64,000 nucleotides of DNA. It comes from Volvox africanus (Eukaryota; Chlorophyta; Chlorophyceae; Chlamydomonadales; Volvocaceae). Numbering within the stretch: position 1 is the stretch's first letter; the number at the start of each line of letters is the position of its first letter. Below, one piece after another: positions 1 to 11,501 of this stretch. Below the pieces are notes generated by a model. That model did no database searches. It was given only the letters and a program-made list of their open reading frames with translations, and had not been told where the DNA came from. Made by a program: the position numbers and the translations under genes. Location of the stretch: assembly GCA_030268105.1 (NCBI GenBank), contig BSDZ01000017.1, forward strand, positions 1,716,001 through 1,780,000, read 5' to 3'.

Positions 1-202
1 CCTGTGATCCCCTTATGTCCTCACAAGGAGTTCATAAGGAGATCACAGAGTCTTGTCCTGAGGGTCCGGTCGAGGTGGAACTGCATTGGCAACCCCGGTT
101 GCTTCGTACTGTAGCTGGGCGCCCTGCGCATGATTTGGCAGGGGGACTGCCTGGGCAAGAGATAGGTCTCAGGCATCGGCTCATCTAATTGCTGTCCTGC
201 AG
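1..202. other. Left-edge intronic sequence of the Gln-rich gene
   Basis: This stretch ends in a clear splice acceptor (ctgtcctgcag, with AG at 201-202) that opens the first recognisable exon of the plus-strand gene. I see no convincing coding segment in it and read it as intron. The gene's earlier exons lie left of the window. Confidence 0.5.
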
Positions 203-2090
203 GGTTTCAAAAGTACGACGTTCAAAAGCTATCCGACAAGTTCGATAACTCCAAGTTCGAGAAGGGGAGCGGTGGCCTGGAGGCACTGGCTGCTGCTGCA
301 GCGGAGCTTGGGGACCGGTGCGGTGCGGACCAGGACGAGCTTGACCGAAGGGGCCGCGTGTCCTCGCCGACCAATGCCGCTGCCTCTCCGACGTTAGCAC
401 CTGCGCACACCCAGGGTGACCATCAGCACCACAATAATATTCGCAACACGGTTGAGAACCAGCCGGGGACGCGTGTTGCCAGCGGACCGACGTCACCGCG
501 ACTCCACCACCTGGAGCAGCGGAAGGGCGACGTAAGCAGATCTGTAACGGGGAAGAGCGGCAATATGGGAAAATTGATCTGGGTAGAGCTCCTTTCATGT
601 GAAAAGATATTACAGACGACAGAAGAGGAGAGAGAACAGATTTCTTAGCCACAAGGCGGGGCAGGGGTTAGATGCGAGGCGCGTGGCAGAGATGCCGCAT
701 TTGCCATGATGTGATTGCAGTTGCATGTTCATGGAGAGCCGTGGATACAATAGTTACGGACATGTTTATCTGTTACTCACCACTGTTTTATTTACGCGAG
801 TGCAGGTGCAGGGCTGCGCACCGCTCTTGTGAAATGTTCCTTCAACTAGTAACTTTATGTGCTTTGGTCCTTGCGCGTTCCGCTCAGGTCAAGATCTTTG
901 GGCGCGGACCGTTCACCGCCGTCGAGGAGATGGATGAGACTCCAGCCGACTCAGCAGGTGTGTGTGTGCTGATAGGCATGTTCGTTCGCAATTAGCCGGA
1001 AGCGTTAAACGAACCTATGGGGGGCATCATGTGGCATGAGGGTTGTGCATTTCTGCAATACGTTGCTCCCCGTTTAAATTTATTATATTTTTATTATTAT
1101 GTGCTTTGATGGGAGCGACTGCGAAGTGTGTAAATATGTGCCCGAAGTCATACCGCTGGTGTGAGGGGTTGGTTGTTCCGGGACTTTGCAGGATGCGAGA
1201 GCCCCAGCCGGGATTCTGTACAGGTCTGAACAAGGCTCAAACTACGTGCAGACTGTTCGCGAGGTCGCGGTTGGCTTTTTGTGGGCCTCTGATGGTTCGC
1301 GTTGATCACTATAGTTGTATTGAGATTGCACCGGGAGAGGTATGCCCCGCCTAAGTTGATTCCGGCCCTGTATTAACTTTACGTTGCAGAAGTGGATGGT
1401 CCCACGGCGCCCCAGCCCGCCAGCAGTGTTGCGATGCCGTGTTCCGCCAAAGAGCTTCGGACTCGGGTGCACCTTCAAATGGACCAGGCCGCGCAGGACG
1501 TGGAGGACGGAGGTCAGCAGTCTGATCCCCAGCAGCAGCAGCAGCAACAGGTCACACAGTTTACGCAGCAGCCAGCATCCTCGCCACAGCAGCAACAGCT
1601 GCAGCAGCAACGATCCTCCCAGCAACAGCTCACACATGCACCCACCCAGAATCACCCCCAACAGCAGCAGCAGCCGCCCTCCGGTCCTGTGGTATCTGGT
1701 TTACCAGCTGGCAACGAGTCCGTCTCTCCAACAACAGTTGCCGTGGCCTTGCCGCAGGCGCTTAGTACGGTTCAAGCTACCCCGGGGCCTGGCAACTCCC
1801 AGACGCTCATTTACCACCTGCTGCCGCAAGTGGACAGCCTGACTGCGCTGGCGCACCGGGGCATCGTGCCCGTGTCGTATCCGGCACAGTTGGGCTTGGG
1901 GCAACAGATTATCAACGCCGGGCAGCAATATCTGCTGGTCACTGGCCAGGTGCCTTCGCTAATGACTAGTCAAGTGCAGGGTCAGTATGTGATTGCGGCA
2001 GCACCGGCTACTGCAACCATCAGCGCGGGCGTCCCAATTGGCGTATCGTCGGCGGCGGTTGTGCAGCCCCAGGTCGTGCAGCAGCAGTGA
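203..2090 (+). CDS. C-terminal part of a Gln-rich protein, unidentified (partial gene)
   Basis: Three exons join in phase: 203-531 (donor gtaagc), 888-957 (acceptor ctcag, donor gtgtgt) and 1390-2090 (acceptor ttgcag), ending at TGA 2088-2090. The part in the window encodes about 366 residues. It begins with a charged block (FQKYDVQKLSDKFDNSKFE), followed by an Ala/Glu segment and a low-complexity His/Asn region. Exon 2 reads VKIFGRGPFTAVEEMDE. The last exon is rich in Gln runs coded by CAG/CAA and ends in a Val/Ala/Gln tail (VVQPQVVQQQ). The composition resembles an activation domain of a transcription regulator, but that is inference only; no domain was recognised. The 5' part is outside the window, so length and start are unknown. 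Confidence 0.65.
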
Positions 2091-3010
2091 AGATGAGGCA
2101 CCACAAGTGATGCCGTTTCATCTTGAGATGCACGAGCTGCACGAGGACGGCCTGCCTTCACGAGTCGACACGAGATCCTGTCCTTAACACGGGCTAATGC
2201 GTAGTAGTAACAGCATCCGTTTAGTATGCCGTACATCCCCTGGAAACCCTGAGCTTAAAGGTACGTGTTGTGGGCTTTCCGGACCCATACAGCGCGAGAA
2301 GGGACCTCGGGGTTGGTGTTCGGGGCTCTGAGTTCGCACAGTACAGCACAATACAGCTCGGCTGACGGAACCTCTTGAATTCACTTATGTCAGCAGACGA
2401 ATCCCTGACTGAGCGCATGGGAGTGTGAGGCTTGAGTTGCGGGGTACTGACTGGTATGGTGGGACCACCCTTCCCTACGAAAGGACGGAAGTGGAACCGC
2501 AGACGGACACGCCACATGGACCTTGTTGTCATCTTTTGGAGGCCTTCATGCATACCGATGCTTTTTGCGTGTGCGTGGACTAGCCGGCTGTGGTACAGTT
2601 TTCATGGCGGCGTCTTGCCTGTTAAGATAAGATAATGCATATTTGCCTGGAAACGGTAGACGCTGCTTATCCGGAGCCGAAATGTTACTTCTATATGTTC
2701 CATCCCTCGACAGCTCGGGGCTTACATATCCTTTTCTGGGGTTCTGTTGACTGCCGCTTATTTCGTTGTCGGGTGAATGGCCTCGCCCGCTTTCACGTGC
2801 TATTCGCCACGTATGGTAATAAAGCCATGTCATTAAGACGGCTGCAATAGGAATACATCGGCCCCTTTGCGCCATCAGAGATTTATAATACACAGTCCCT
2901 TACCCTTGCCCATCTAATACCGGGTGAGGATCCGCTGTTAGTTGGTTATTGCTGTGGGACAGCTGCTCTCATTCGCCTGCGGTCTGATGTAAGCTCATCT
3001 GAAGCAAAAG
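2091..3010 (+). other. Probable 3' UTR of the Gln-rich gene
   Basis: No ORF in this stretch looks coding. A TGTAA motif, the usual chlorophycean poly(A) signal, lies at 2988-2992, and a second at 3089-3093. If the first is used, the 3' UTR is about 0.9 kb, long but not unusual for these algae. Confidence 0.45.
2988..2992 (+). terminator. TGTAA poly(A) signal candidate
   Basis: This is the first TGTAA downstream of the stop at 2090 on the plus strand. The next one is at 3089. Cleavage would be expected about 10-20 nt later. The motif is short, so the call rests on position and strand. Confidence 0.4.
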
Positions 3011-3595
3011 AGCACAACACAAGTTGCTGTGTGCTACCTGTCATGACCAATTGTATCGGAGCTGCAAGTGAGAGCTGTCGTTTCAAATGTAAATCTCGGA
3101 AAGCTCCACGCTGCACATCCACGTAATACAGCCCCTGGGCAGGCCCCTACCAGAGGCGTACATTTCGGCATCTTGCGCCCTGCGCCGTGCATTAAACTGC
3201 AGGAAAACTCGTGAAATAAACGGGGTCAGTTCGTCGGTAAAGTGTAATCAGTCACGAGACCTTCGAGTCCTTGTCCACTTTTAACTGGAAGGTAATTTCT
3301 CCTCGGGCCGCCTTGCAAGCATTTCACACCAATTGCCGACTTCTCATGCCACAGTCAACAGACAACCACCGGCTCCATATCCTCCGTCCACCCGGCAGCT
3401 TCCTTGCTGTGCAAAACCGTCTCAAAACATGTCCTCCGAACACACCCCCATCCCCACACCCATTCGGTCTAGTCCGGTAGCGCCTTTCCATGTACTTCCT
3501 ACTTCCCTTCGTCAAGGTAGAAAGATAAATTCTTGAACCAATTGCAATCATCCGTCCAACACATGCACAACGGAGCTTGAGCTGGGAACGCTTAC
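3011..3595. other. Convergent intergenic stretch
   Basis: This lies between the 3' end of the plus-strand Gln-rich gene and the stop of the minus-strand GRP170 gene. It should hold the 3' UTR of the latter. I found no TTACA (TGTAA on the minus strand) here, so the GRP170 cleavage site is not placed. Nothing else was recognised. Confidence 0.4.
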
Positions 3596-6500
3596 TCAAA
3601 GTTCGCTATCCCCCTTCTTGTTCCATGACCAACTCTTCTTCTCCTCCTTCTTCCCGCTCCCTTTAGCGCTGGAGTCAGCCTTCGACTTGCTATCCTTTTT
3701 TGGTTCCTCCTTTTTCGACTTGCTATCCTTTTTTGGTTCCTCCTTTTTCGACTTGCTATCCTTCTTTGGTTCCTCCTTTTTCGACTTGCTATCCTTTTTT
3801 GGTTCCTCCTTTTTCGACTTGCTATCCTTCTTTGGTTCCTCCTTTTTCGACTTGCTATCCTTCGTCTCCTTCTGCGTGTCCTCGTTTCTCCCCGCCTTCT
3901 TGGGCTCGTCTTTCGTCGCCCCCTTATTGTCTGCATCAGTCTCGTGGCCTTGGCCACCCGCGCCCTGTGACTCAGACTTCGCCGTTGTGTCGCCCGCTGT
4001 ATCGCCCGCAGCACCCTGCCCTTTGCCTGCGCCTGCGTGCGTTTTCAGGGACACATGTGCGCAAAATAAGCCATGCCCGAGACAAGATTACTACTTTAGC
4101 TTTGTAGCGTGTCAGTTTTGATTCAACGGGTACAGCCCGTTTCCCCGGGTTTCAGGCTCTCAGCGCCAAAAAGAGAAAAGGCCTCGAATACCTGAATGTA
4201 AGAAGGCGAAGAAGTTGTGACCCGGGCCTCACGCAACTATAGCTCTTCGCTCTCCTCTCGTCCATAGAGCAATAAAGTCTAACCCGTCACCGCCCACACG
4301 CCTGTCCCCTTGCTACTCACCCTCCGTGGTATTGGTGTCGGCCGCTGGCTTGGGCTCCGGCGGTGGCTTGGGCTTCTTCTTGTTGTTGATCTTATTGAAG
4401 GCCTTTTCGTGCCGCTCCCAGGCCTGCACTAGTTCGGACACGGAAAAGGCCGGATCCTCGTGGTCAGCCTTCGAAGACTGAGCCGCCACCTTGGCCTCCA
4501 AGTCCATCTCCAGCCCAGAGACCTTCAACACCGACGGAGGGGCAGGAAAAAGCTTCAACATATCGACCAACAGCCGGGACCAGGGGAGCATTCCATTTCA
4601 CCGCGTGGTGTTGCTGCGGAATCAAGCAAGCAGTTTCAGCAACTAAGATGTCGTCCTGGACAAGACAGCCTCGCAAATAACACTCATGGGTGAGCATTCC
4701 TGGGCCCTGGTGCCTTCAAACTTGTCCGATCCATGCCGCGTCTCGCCAGTGCCAAGTGGTAGCCCGTCCCCTACCAGTTTGCTAATCTCTTCGCGCTCCG
4801 CCTCTGAAATCCAGGGCTTTGTGTCGGGCCACGCCTTGACGATGGAGCGCTGCAGCTCGAGGGCGTTGCGAAGTTCCTGTACCAACTTGGGTCGCATCTC
4901 GAGATCCTACGCGGTGCACAGCGGGTGTGTATGTGTGTGTGTGGGGGGGGTAGGGTGAAAAGCTTATTAAGAGAGTGCAAGCAGGATAGGTATGGCAATC
5001 ATACCGTGTCCTGAACCATCAGCTGTTGTGCATACCAAGAAACATATTTCGATTCGCACATCGTATCTAAAGCACAACCTGCCACCGAGTGTCCCATCCG
5101 CCTTCCCCGGGCGCGTTTTTCAGCCTTGCCATACCGTATTCCCAATAAATAGACTCCCGGTCACCAAATACAGCTGATCACATATAGACCCGAACCCACT
5201 CAATCAGCCTTCACTCACCTCAGCTCGGCGCTTGATAGGCTCGCCGATTTCCCGGAGCTGCTTTAGCCGATAAATGAACTGTTGTGCACCCTCGCTCTCG
5301 TCTGCCTCCATGTACAGCCAGTCCTCCTCATCGGTAAGGCGAGTGCGGAACGAATCACGCTGATCCTCGGTGCTCACCTGCATCCCGAAAGAGCAACGAT
5401 AGAGAGAGCAGAGAAGGATTAACAGACTCAACGCCTGTGCGCGCACTCATGGTGTTAGCGTGGGACACGGGCTATCGAGGAGGGGTGAGAGGAGAGGTCA
5501 GAAGGGGGAGGAGAACGCAAAGAAGAGGAGTCTGCATCAAGGAACTCCGCTGGGTGTTCCTTTGTGGCTGCTTCGCTGCGGGTTTCGCAGGACGCCAGGC
5601 ATCCGATTCACATAACGAAAACATAGGCCTGCAGTGTGACCAAACTTGCCGCGGACTGCAGCCAGCGGCCTTACCGTACCTTCTGTATGAGCTCGTCTGT
5701 CTCCAGTGCCTCCTTCATGGCGATAATGTAGCTCTCCAGGTCGTTGCGCGCCTTGGCAACCTCGCGTTTGCGGGTCTCAGCCGCAACAAATGTGGCCAGA
5801 ACTTGCTTCGCTTCGCTCATATCCGTGTCTGTAAGCGGCGGCGAAAGCCAGCCGCGGCCGCCCACCTTGAGCGGAACCTGCGGGGCGGCATCACGGCATG
5901 CACCGTGCAGTAACACACGGGATGGCACCTGTCAGCAAACGGAGTACGGCCATCAGCCTCGAAATGCAATTCATAGGCCTGACACACATCGACCACCAGC
6001 ACCACGCTTCGGCTGCAGATCCCAAGTAAGGCACGCCCTTCACGTCACCGAACCCTTGACGCGGTCAAACGGAACATTTACGTGTCCCCGTTTTACATTG
6101 CGTTTTGCAAGGACTGTTAAGCAACGACTTGGCAACCAAGGGCCAGTTTCAGAACTGCGCCTTGCTGTCCGTGCCGCCAACTGCTACGCAAGATGTGTCG
6201 GGCAGTGCGGCATAGTTCAGTACAGCAACAGTAAGAGAGGCCTGGTCAGGATAAGGCCAGCAATAGCACATCGAGCCAGCTTAGCCTAGCAGTATCGCCT
6301 TCCGGACCCTCAGGACCAGGTCCCTACGTGGGCCATCTGAGATTCCCCGCCCGTCCTCGCCACCCTCAGCCCGTTCGGGACCTTCTCACCTTGGCGACTT
6401 TCAACTTGGGTACCTGGATGCGCTTGATAGTCGTGGCGGACTTGGTCGTGTTGCTGCTGTCAGCCCCGGTGACATTAGCTGTGGCGTTGGTCTGCGGGGC

Positions 6501-9500
6501 CTGAGTATCCAGCGAGGCGGGCAGAGGGGAAGGAAGAGGAGGCGGGGACGGTGGACGATGCGGCACGGTCTTGGCGAGGTAGCCTTCTTTAGCGATGAGC
6601 GCAGTCCGGCCTCTCCTCATGTTACGCAAAGACACAAACACGCACCCCGCTGAAAGATTTATTTTAAAAAACGCACCTCGGTGTTATCCTTAGAGCCATT
6701 CTGGCTACCCTGGGGCCTATCTTGGGCTTCATATCCCGCCTCAACATCGCCCTCGCCGTTAGCACCACCCTCGTCGCTGTCCTTTCCATTGCCTCCGTTT
6801 TCCTCCACGCCCTCGCTACTGTCATTGTCGTCCGTATCGGACTCTGTGTCTGCCTTGTTCCCTTTCTCATCCGCATCCTTCGCCGGTGCTGGTGTCCCGG
6901 ATGCCTCGCCTCCGCCGGCAGAAGTCGTGGTGTTCATGCCGTCATCGACAGGCACCTCAATTATTTTCTCCTCCATCACCTCGTATTCCACTGAGGCCTC
7001 CACCTTATCCAACCGCAGCAGGCCGCTATAGTCCGCCTCAAAGCGTAGGGACACCTGGATTGGGTACGCGTGCGAGTTAGCATCACTGCACAGCGGGGGT
7101 TCGTTTGATTTGGATTTTGGTTTTGGATTAAGCATTGAACTGTCAGATCCCCATTATAGCCCACATATTCGTGAATCCAACCCCTTCGCGACGCCGTGTG
7201 CAATCTGACTACTGACCTAATCTGCCTCCCCAATACACATACACAAATACGCACATACACCTACCTGACCACTAGTATTGTAGCGCTGGATGACACCGTC
7301 AATGCCAGTGACCTCAAACTCGGCAAGCTCGGGCGTCTTGATTCCCGGCGGAAGGCCGTGGGGCGTGGTGATGTTGTACGCCAGGGAGAACCGAAGGGGA
7401 TCGCCCGCCAGTCGCTCCAGCTTCACGACTCGCTTGTTGGGAAGCTTCTTCATGTACGGCAGCAGATTGCGCACCTTCATGAATGGCTACGGGAAAAAGA
7501 TGCAAACACACGCGGCGAGGTCCGAAGGATGAGACGAGATCTAGGTCCGAATAAAAATGTGAGTGGCCTGTTCAGTGAGGTTAAGACGAGAATCGGACGA
7601 CAAGGCGGTGAGAGACAGTGAGCGCGCCATCCGCCATCCGCCTAAGCACCCGGCTCACCTCGCCACCGGGCTCCTCAACGACCGCCTCCTCCTCACCACC
7701 CGCCAGCAGCACGTGGTCCAACGTAAGTGAGATACCGTACATCGTCATGTCCACCATGCCAAACTTGCGAAGCCGGAAGCTGGTTGACAGATTGGCGGCG
7801 AGGAGACCAGCACCCAGGGCGATGGCTTCATCGGCGTCCAGGTGCCTGGGTAGGAATCACCCGGGATTCCAAAGGCGGCTCGAGGGGCTTAAATGCTGCA
7901 AACCCGTAGACCTAATATCAGGGCTGTCTGTTCCGCTTACGGCGCTTTCGGCTGTATTGATCTGAATCACGAGTTACCTTCCCTTTATTACGCGGTACTG
8001 TTTTGCCGCCAGCGGCAAGACATAGTTATTATGGCTTCAATTTTTCTAATCAACTGCATCAATTCACGGCCTTGGCGGCAACCTAGTTTACCTTGCCTAC
8101 TTTAGACGAGGCCAGCCGCAGCACCGGCTATCGTGCATTCGCCCCTTCGCCTGCTGTTTGTCTTTACCTGTCCAGCGCACGGCCTCCGAGGACATCCGAC
8201 AGCGCCGCCTGCAGCCGGGGGACCCGCGAGCCCCCACCCAGGAGCTCCACCGCGTCGATGTCCCCAGGCTGAAGCCCATTTCGCTCCATGATGCGCTTAA
8301 GAGGCGCTACTGCTCGGTTGAAGAAATCATCTGCCAATGATTCAAACTCTTCGCGGGTGATGCTGCTCTGGAAAGGCGAAAAAGGCAGGGTGGCAAATAT
8401 GATTGTGGAGCGGAGGATGTTCATAGATAGGCTTGCGCGCGCCTCTGAACGTCATCGCATAGGTGCTGTGCAGAGATGCGCGTGGGGCGGCGCCAGGAGA
8501 GCAAGCGTGACAAAACGTACACGGCTGTCCTTACTCGGCACATTTACCCACGCGACGCCGCCACAATAGGATTCTGCGAGGGGGCGACCCGGCTTTCAAG
8601 GAACAAAGCCTCCATGACAAATGGACTGTCCGCCAGACTCCATGATCACACGCAGCCGACAAATCTACTGGTCAGGCTGCAGTGTGACGCAAGAAAACAT
8701 GTACCACGAGACCGTCCCCCTGACTCCTGCCCTGTGCCTCAGTGTCAGCGCCTCCCGGGCAAATCACTTTTCCCGCCCCATCGAAATGGAATCCCTGTAA
8801 TCTGGAATTGCTATCACTTTCTGTGGCACCCATATTCAGTTGTCACCCGCTTGAGCGTGTTCTTGCCCTCGACCGTACCTGAAAGTCCCTCCCGTCGTAG
8901 AGCTCTTCGACAGTGCACGGCGCAGCCGAATTGGCGGACAGCATCTCCTTCGTCCGCCGCACCTGGCGCCGCATCTTAGCCATAGCCTTGGGCAACGCCG
9001 TCACGTCCACCTTCAGTTTCGTCTTGTCCGCAAACTGCAAGGCGAAGTGCTTTGCTAGCGCCATGTCCAGCAGGTTTGCACCTAGCGACTCATCCCAGTC
9101 CACATCGCGCACTTCAAGTTGATTGTAAACGCGCGGCTTGCCAGCCTCCTTGACAGTGTATGTGCTGTACTTGACAAGCGCAACCTCCGTCGTGCCGCTG
9201 CCCATGTCGTACAAAACAATGGTCTGGCTGTTATTCGTGAAATCACGCTCAATGCCATATTGCAGCGCCGCAGCGGTGTGGGTGTTAATGAGGCCCATGA
9301 GGTTTAGCCCAGCCAGTGCCGCGGCGTCGGCCATGGCCTGGCGCTGGCGTTGGCCGAAAAATGCAGGCACCGATATCACGGCATCCAGCACCGGACCCCC
9401 GGCTTGCGCCTCCGCAACTTGACGGGCGTAGTACAGGATAGAGCCCTTCAGTGTGACACAAGGACACGGAGCAGGCATTGCTCATGGGCGACAGGACGAA

Positions 9501-10254
9501 ATCCATACGGGTTAGGTATGATGCGGCTGACAATGCCGATGCATTTAGAGTTTAAGTGTTCAGTAAACAGACCTTTCCATATCAGCAGATTGGTGGAACA
9601 AAGTCAATCACACTAGGTGCAACGACCTTCAAAAAGGCGTGCCAACGGCGGCGGAATTTACGGACCCGGGCGGTTCCAAACAGATGAGAGTTGTCAAGCT
9701 AGGTGGCAGTGGGAAGCCAGGTGACAGGCGTGAGGGGAGAGCTGGAATCTGGGCGATATGCGTGATGTCGCCGACCGTGGGGGCCTGCGGAAGGGGACCG
9801 CCTGTGCGTGTGTCCGCCACCAGCTGCAACTCACCACCAGCTCTTCTGGCGAGTAAATTGCATCTTCTCCGATCTGAAGACTGGCAACTCCGCGCTTGGG
9901 ATGCGGCACTACCTTGTAGGGCAGGCCGTGTTCGCTAAGCATGGCTGCGATCGTGGGGTCGTCCGGGTCCTTCCCTAAAAGGTCGCGCGCCCGTTGAAAA
10001 ATAAATTCCGGATATCGAACGGCGAACGAAAATGCTTCCTCTCCAAGCAGCCGCTCCCCATTGACAATGCCCACGAGCGCGGGAGACTTGCGTTTGCTCA
10101 TTTCATTCACAGCTATGGAAATAGGTGTGCGACCAGGCTTAACGAGACATACTTTTAGATACTCGCTACCTAGATCAATTGACATCAGGGCTGCGGTCGC
10201 AACTTGCGCCAAGAGGGCGACGCATGCGACAGCGAGCGCGACTCCGCGCCGCAT
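3596..10254 (-). CDS. HYOU1: ER-lumenal Hsp70 of the GRP170/HYOU1 (Hsp110-like) type
   Basis: Large Hsp70 relative that acts in the ER as a holdase and as nucleotide-exchange factor for BiP (family knowledge). Twelve exons close in phase: 10254-9835, 9445-8879, 8367-8168, 7845-7659, 7486-7265, 7054-6677, 6500-6390, 5877-5680, 5377-5219, 4906-4775, 4522-4321 and 4032-3596, giving about 1,070 residues. A signal peptide fills residues 1-22. The ATPase domain follows with IDLGSEYLKVCLV, then VISVPAFFGQRQRQAM, LYDMGSGTTEVALV and LLGGGSRVPRLQ near residue 372. An acidic Asn/Gly/Asp loop and a helical C-terminal domain come next. The tail is a Lys/Glu/Ser repeat ending in DSEL, which fits an ER-retrieval role (vertebrate HYOU1 ends NDEL). 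The acceptor at 7486 could instead be 7474; both keep the frame. The plant name is HSP70-17 and the Chlamydomonas counterpart is probably HSP70G. Confidence 0.93.
3681..3862 (-). repeat. 33-bp coding minisatellite in the GRP170 tail
   Basis: Five full copies and one partial copy of a 33-bp unit code for an 11-residue repeat (KDSKSKKEEPK). The copies differ mainly at one T/C in the run before ggtt. That difference alternates in copies 2-5, which suggests the last four arose by doubling of a 66-bp pair. The reading frame is preserved throughout. Confidence 0.9.
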
Positions 10255-11144
10255 CTTCTGTCGTTATCTACAAATTCATAAATAATTCAAAAAGTCCAGA
10301 CCTTATCTAACGACCCAAACAATATAGAACGTGGCTGTATCCTGGACACTGTGTCCCCGTACTACTCCGAACCTTCCGTCTGCAGTTGTACAAAACCTGC
10401 TGTACACAGCACCAACGCACGGGTCAGTTGAGTTCCAGATCATCATTCGGTTCCTTCAAGGCCACCGCTTTCGGTTAATCCATGATAACACTTCCTTCTT
10501 TTTCCCTCCCCAACCTTAATCCAGCTGTAGGGACGAGAACTTCAGAGAAAGAGATGCATTTAACACATGCCCCCACTTGATAGATAAGCAACTCATCAAG
10601 TCATCCTAGGCTTTTTTAAGGACGTTCATCTCGCCAAGCAAGTCTACAGTGTCTTAGGCCAATCCGTAAGACAAGTTCCCTGACATGGAACCCTGACATA
10701 GCAATCCTTGCAGGAGTTAGACATTTATAAGCCGCCCGTAAACAATGATTTACCAGGATGTAATAGTTGCTCTTTCCGAATGCAGTAACCCTTTACAATT
10801 CACCAGGCTGTTATCACCCCTGCATTCTCCCCCGTTTCGTGGTTAAAACTTCCATTCCCTCAGGTCCTGTACATTGCAAGTGCTAAATGGCTTGAAAAGC
10901 GAGGGAATGGAATGTTCCGCCTTACGTAATAATGCCGGTGTAAAAGCCAAGGTCCCACTCTTCTAGGTACGTTAATTACACTGTTGTCCCGTTGGCCCGT
11001 GAACGCCATCGCCAGCTAGGCACTATGAACAGCATAATTCTCCTGAAATGCAATAGGCCATCAGGGCAGCTGTGGAAAAAGGGTATCTTAGCTCCACCAA
11101 GCAGCGCAACTACCATCCCATCAACTTAACACCGGACTCGGCCC
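10255..11144. other. Intergenic: GRP170 promoter side and TM9SF 3' side
   Basis: Upstream of the GRP170 start the sequence is AT-rich. I could not find a clean heat-shock element (alternating GAA/TTC at 5-bp spacing). No coding segment or RNA gene was recognised. Confidence 0.4.
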
Positions 11145-11161
11145 TAGCTTTATGTACCATG

Positions 11162-11177
11162 TTACACATTCATTACA
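11162..11177 (-). terminator. Paired TGTAA poly(A) signals for the TM9SF gene
   Basis: Two TTACA motifs (TGTAA on the minus strand) lie at 11162-11166 and 11173-11177, about 330 bp downstream of the TM9SF stop at 11502. Confidence 0.5.
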
Positions 11178-11501
11178 TTTCGGCTGGGACAATTGTCGAT
11201 TGTCCATGTTTGCGTCGTCAAGAGGTGTAGGTCCAAGTCAGCTAGTGAACACGATGACCAGTGCGCGCTCAGCTCATGCCCTAGCTCGTAGCCCACAGTT
11301 TGTATACGCTGCGACATGCAGACCGCATGCAGGTGGATGCCATTTTCATGCTTCCGGAAGTTTGCCCATACCCCCGCAAGACCATCCAGTGCTCACGCAA
11401 CCTTCCCATTCACATTTCTACCTACGCCCGACCCCGACGCACAACAAGCCGTCATCAGCACATCCTCCAAACCTAGTCAGGCGCTCAGGCCAAGCATATC
11501 C

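Noticed and set aside
3681..3862. Regular repeats that could suggest a CRISPR array
   Set aside because: Units are contiguous with no spacers and encode an in-frame protein repeat in a eukaryotic gene.
3618..4121. Plus-strand ORF rich in Phe/Ser/Leu opposite the GRP170 tail
   Set aside because: It is the antisense shadow of the Lys/Glu/Ser repeat exon, which joins in phase to the chaperone.
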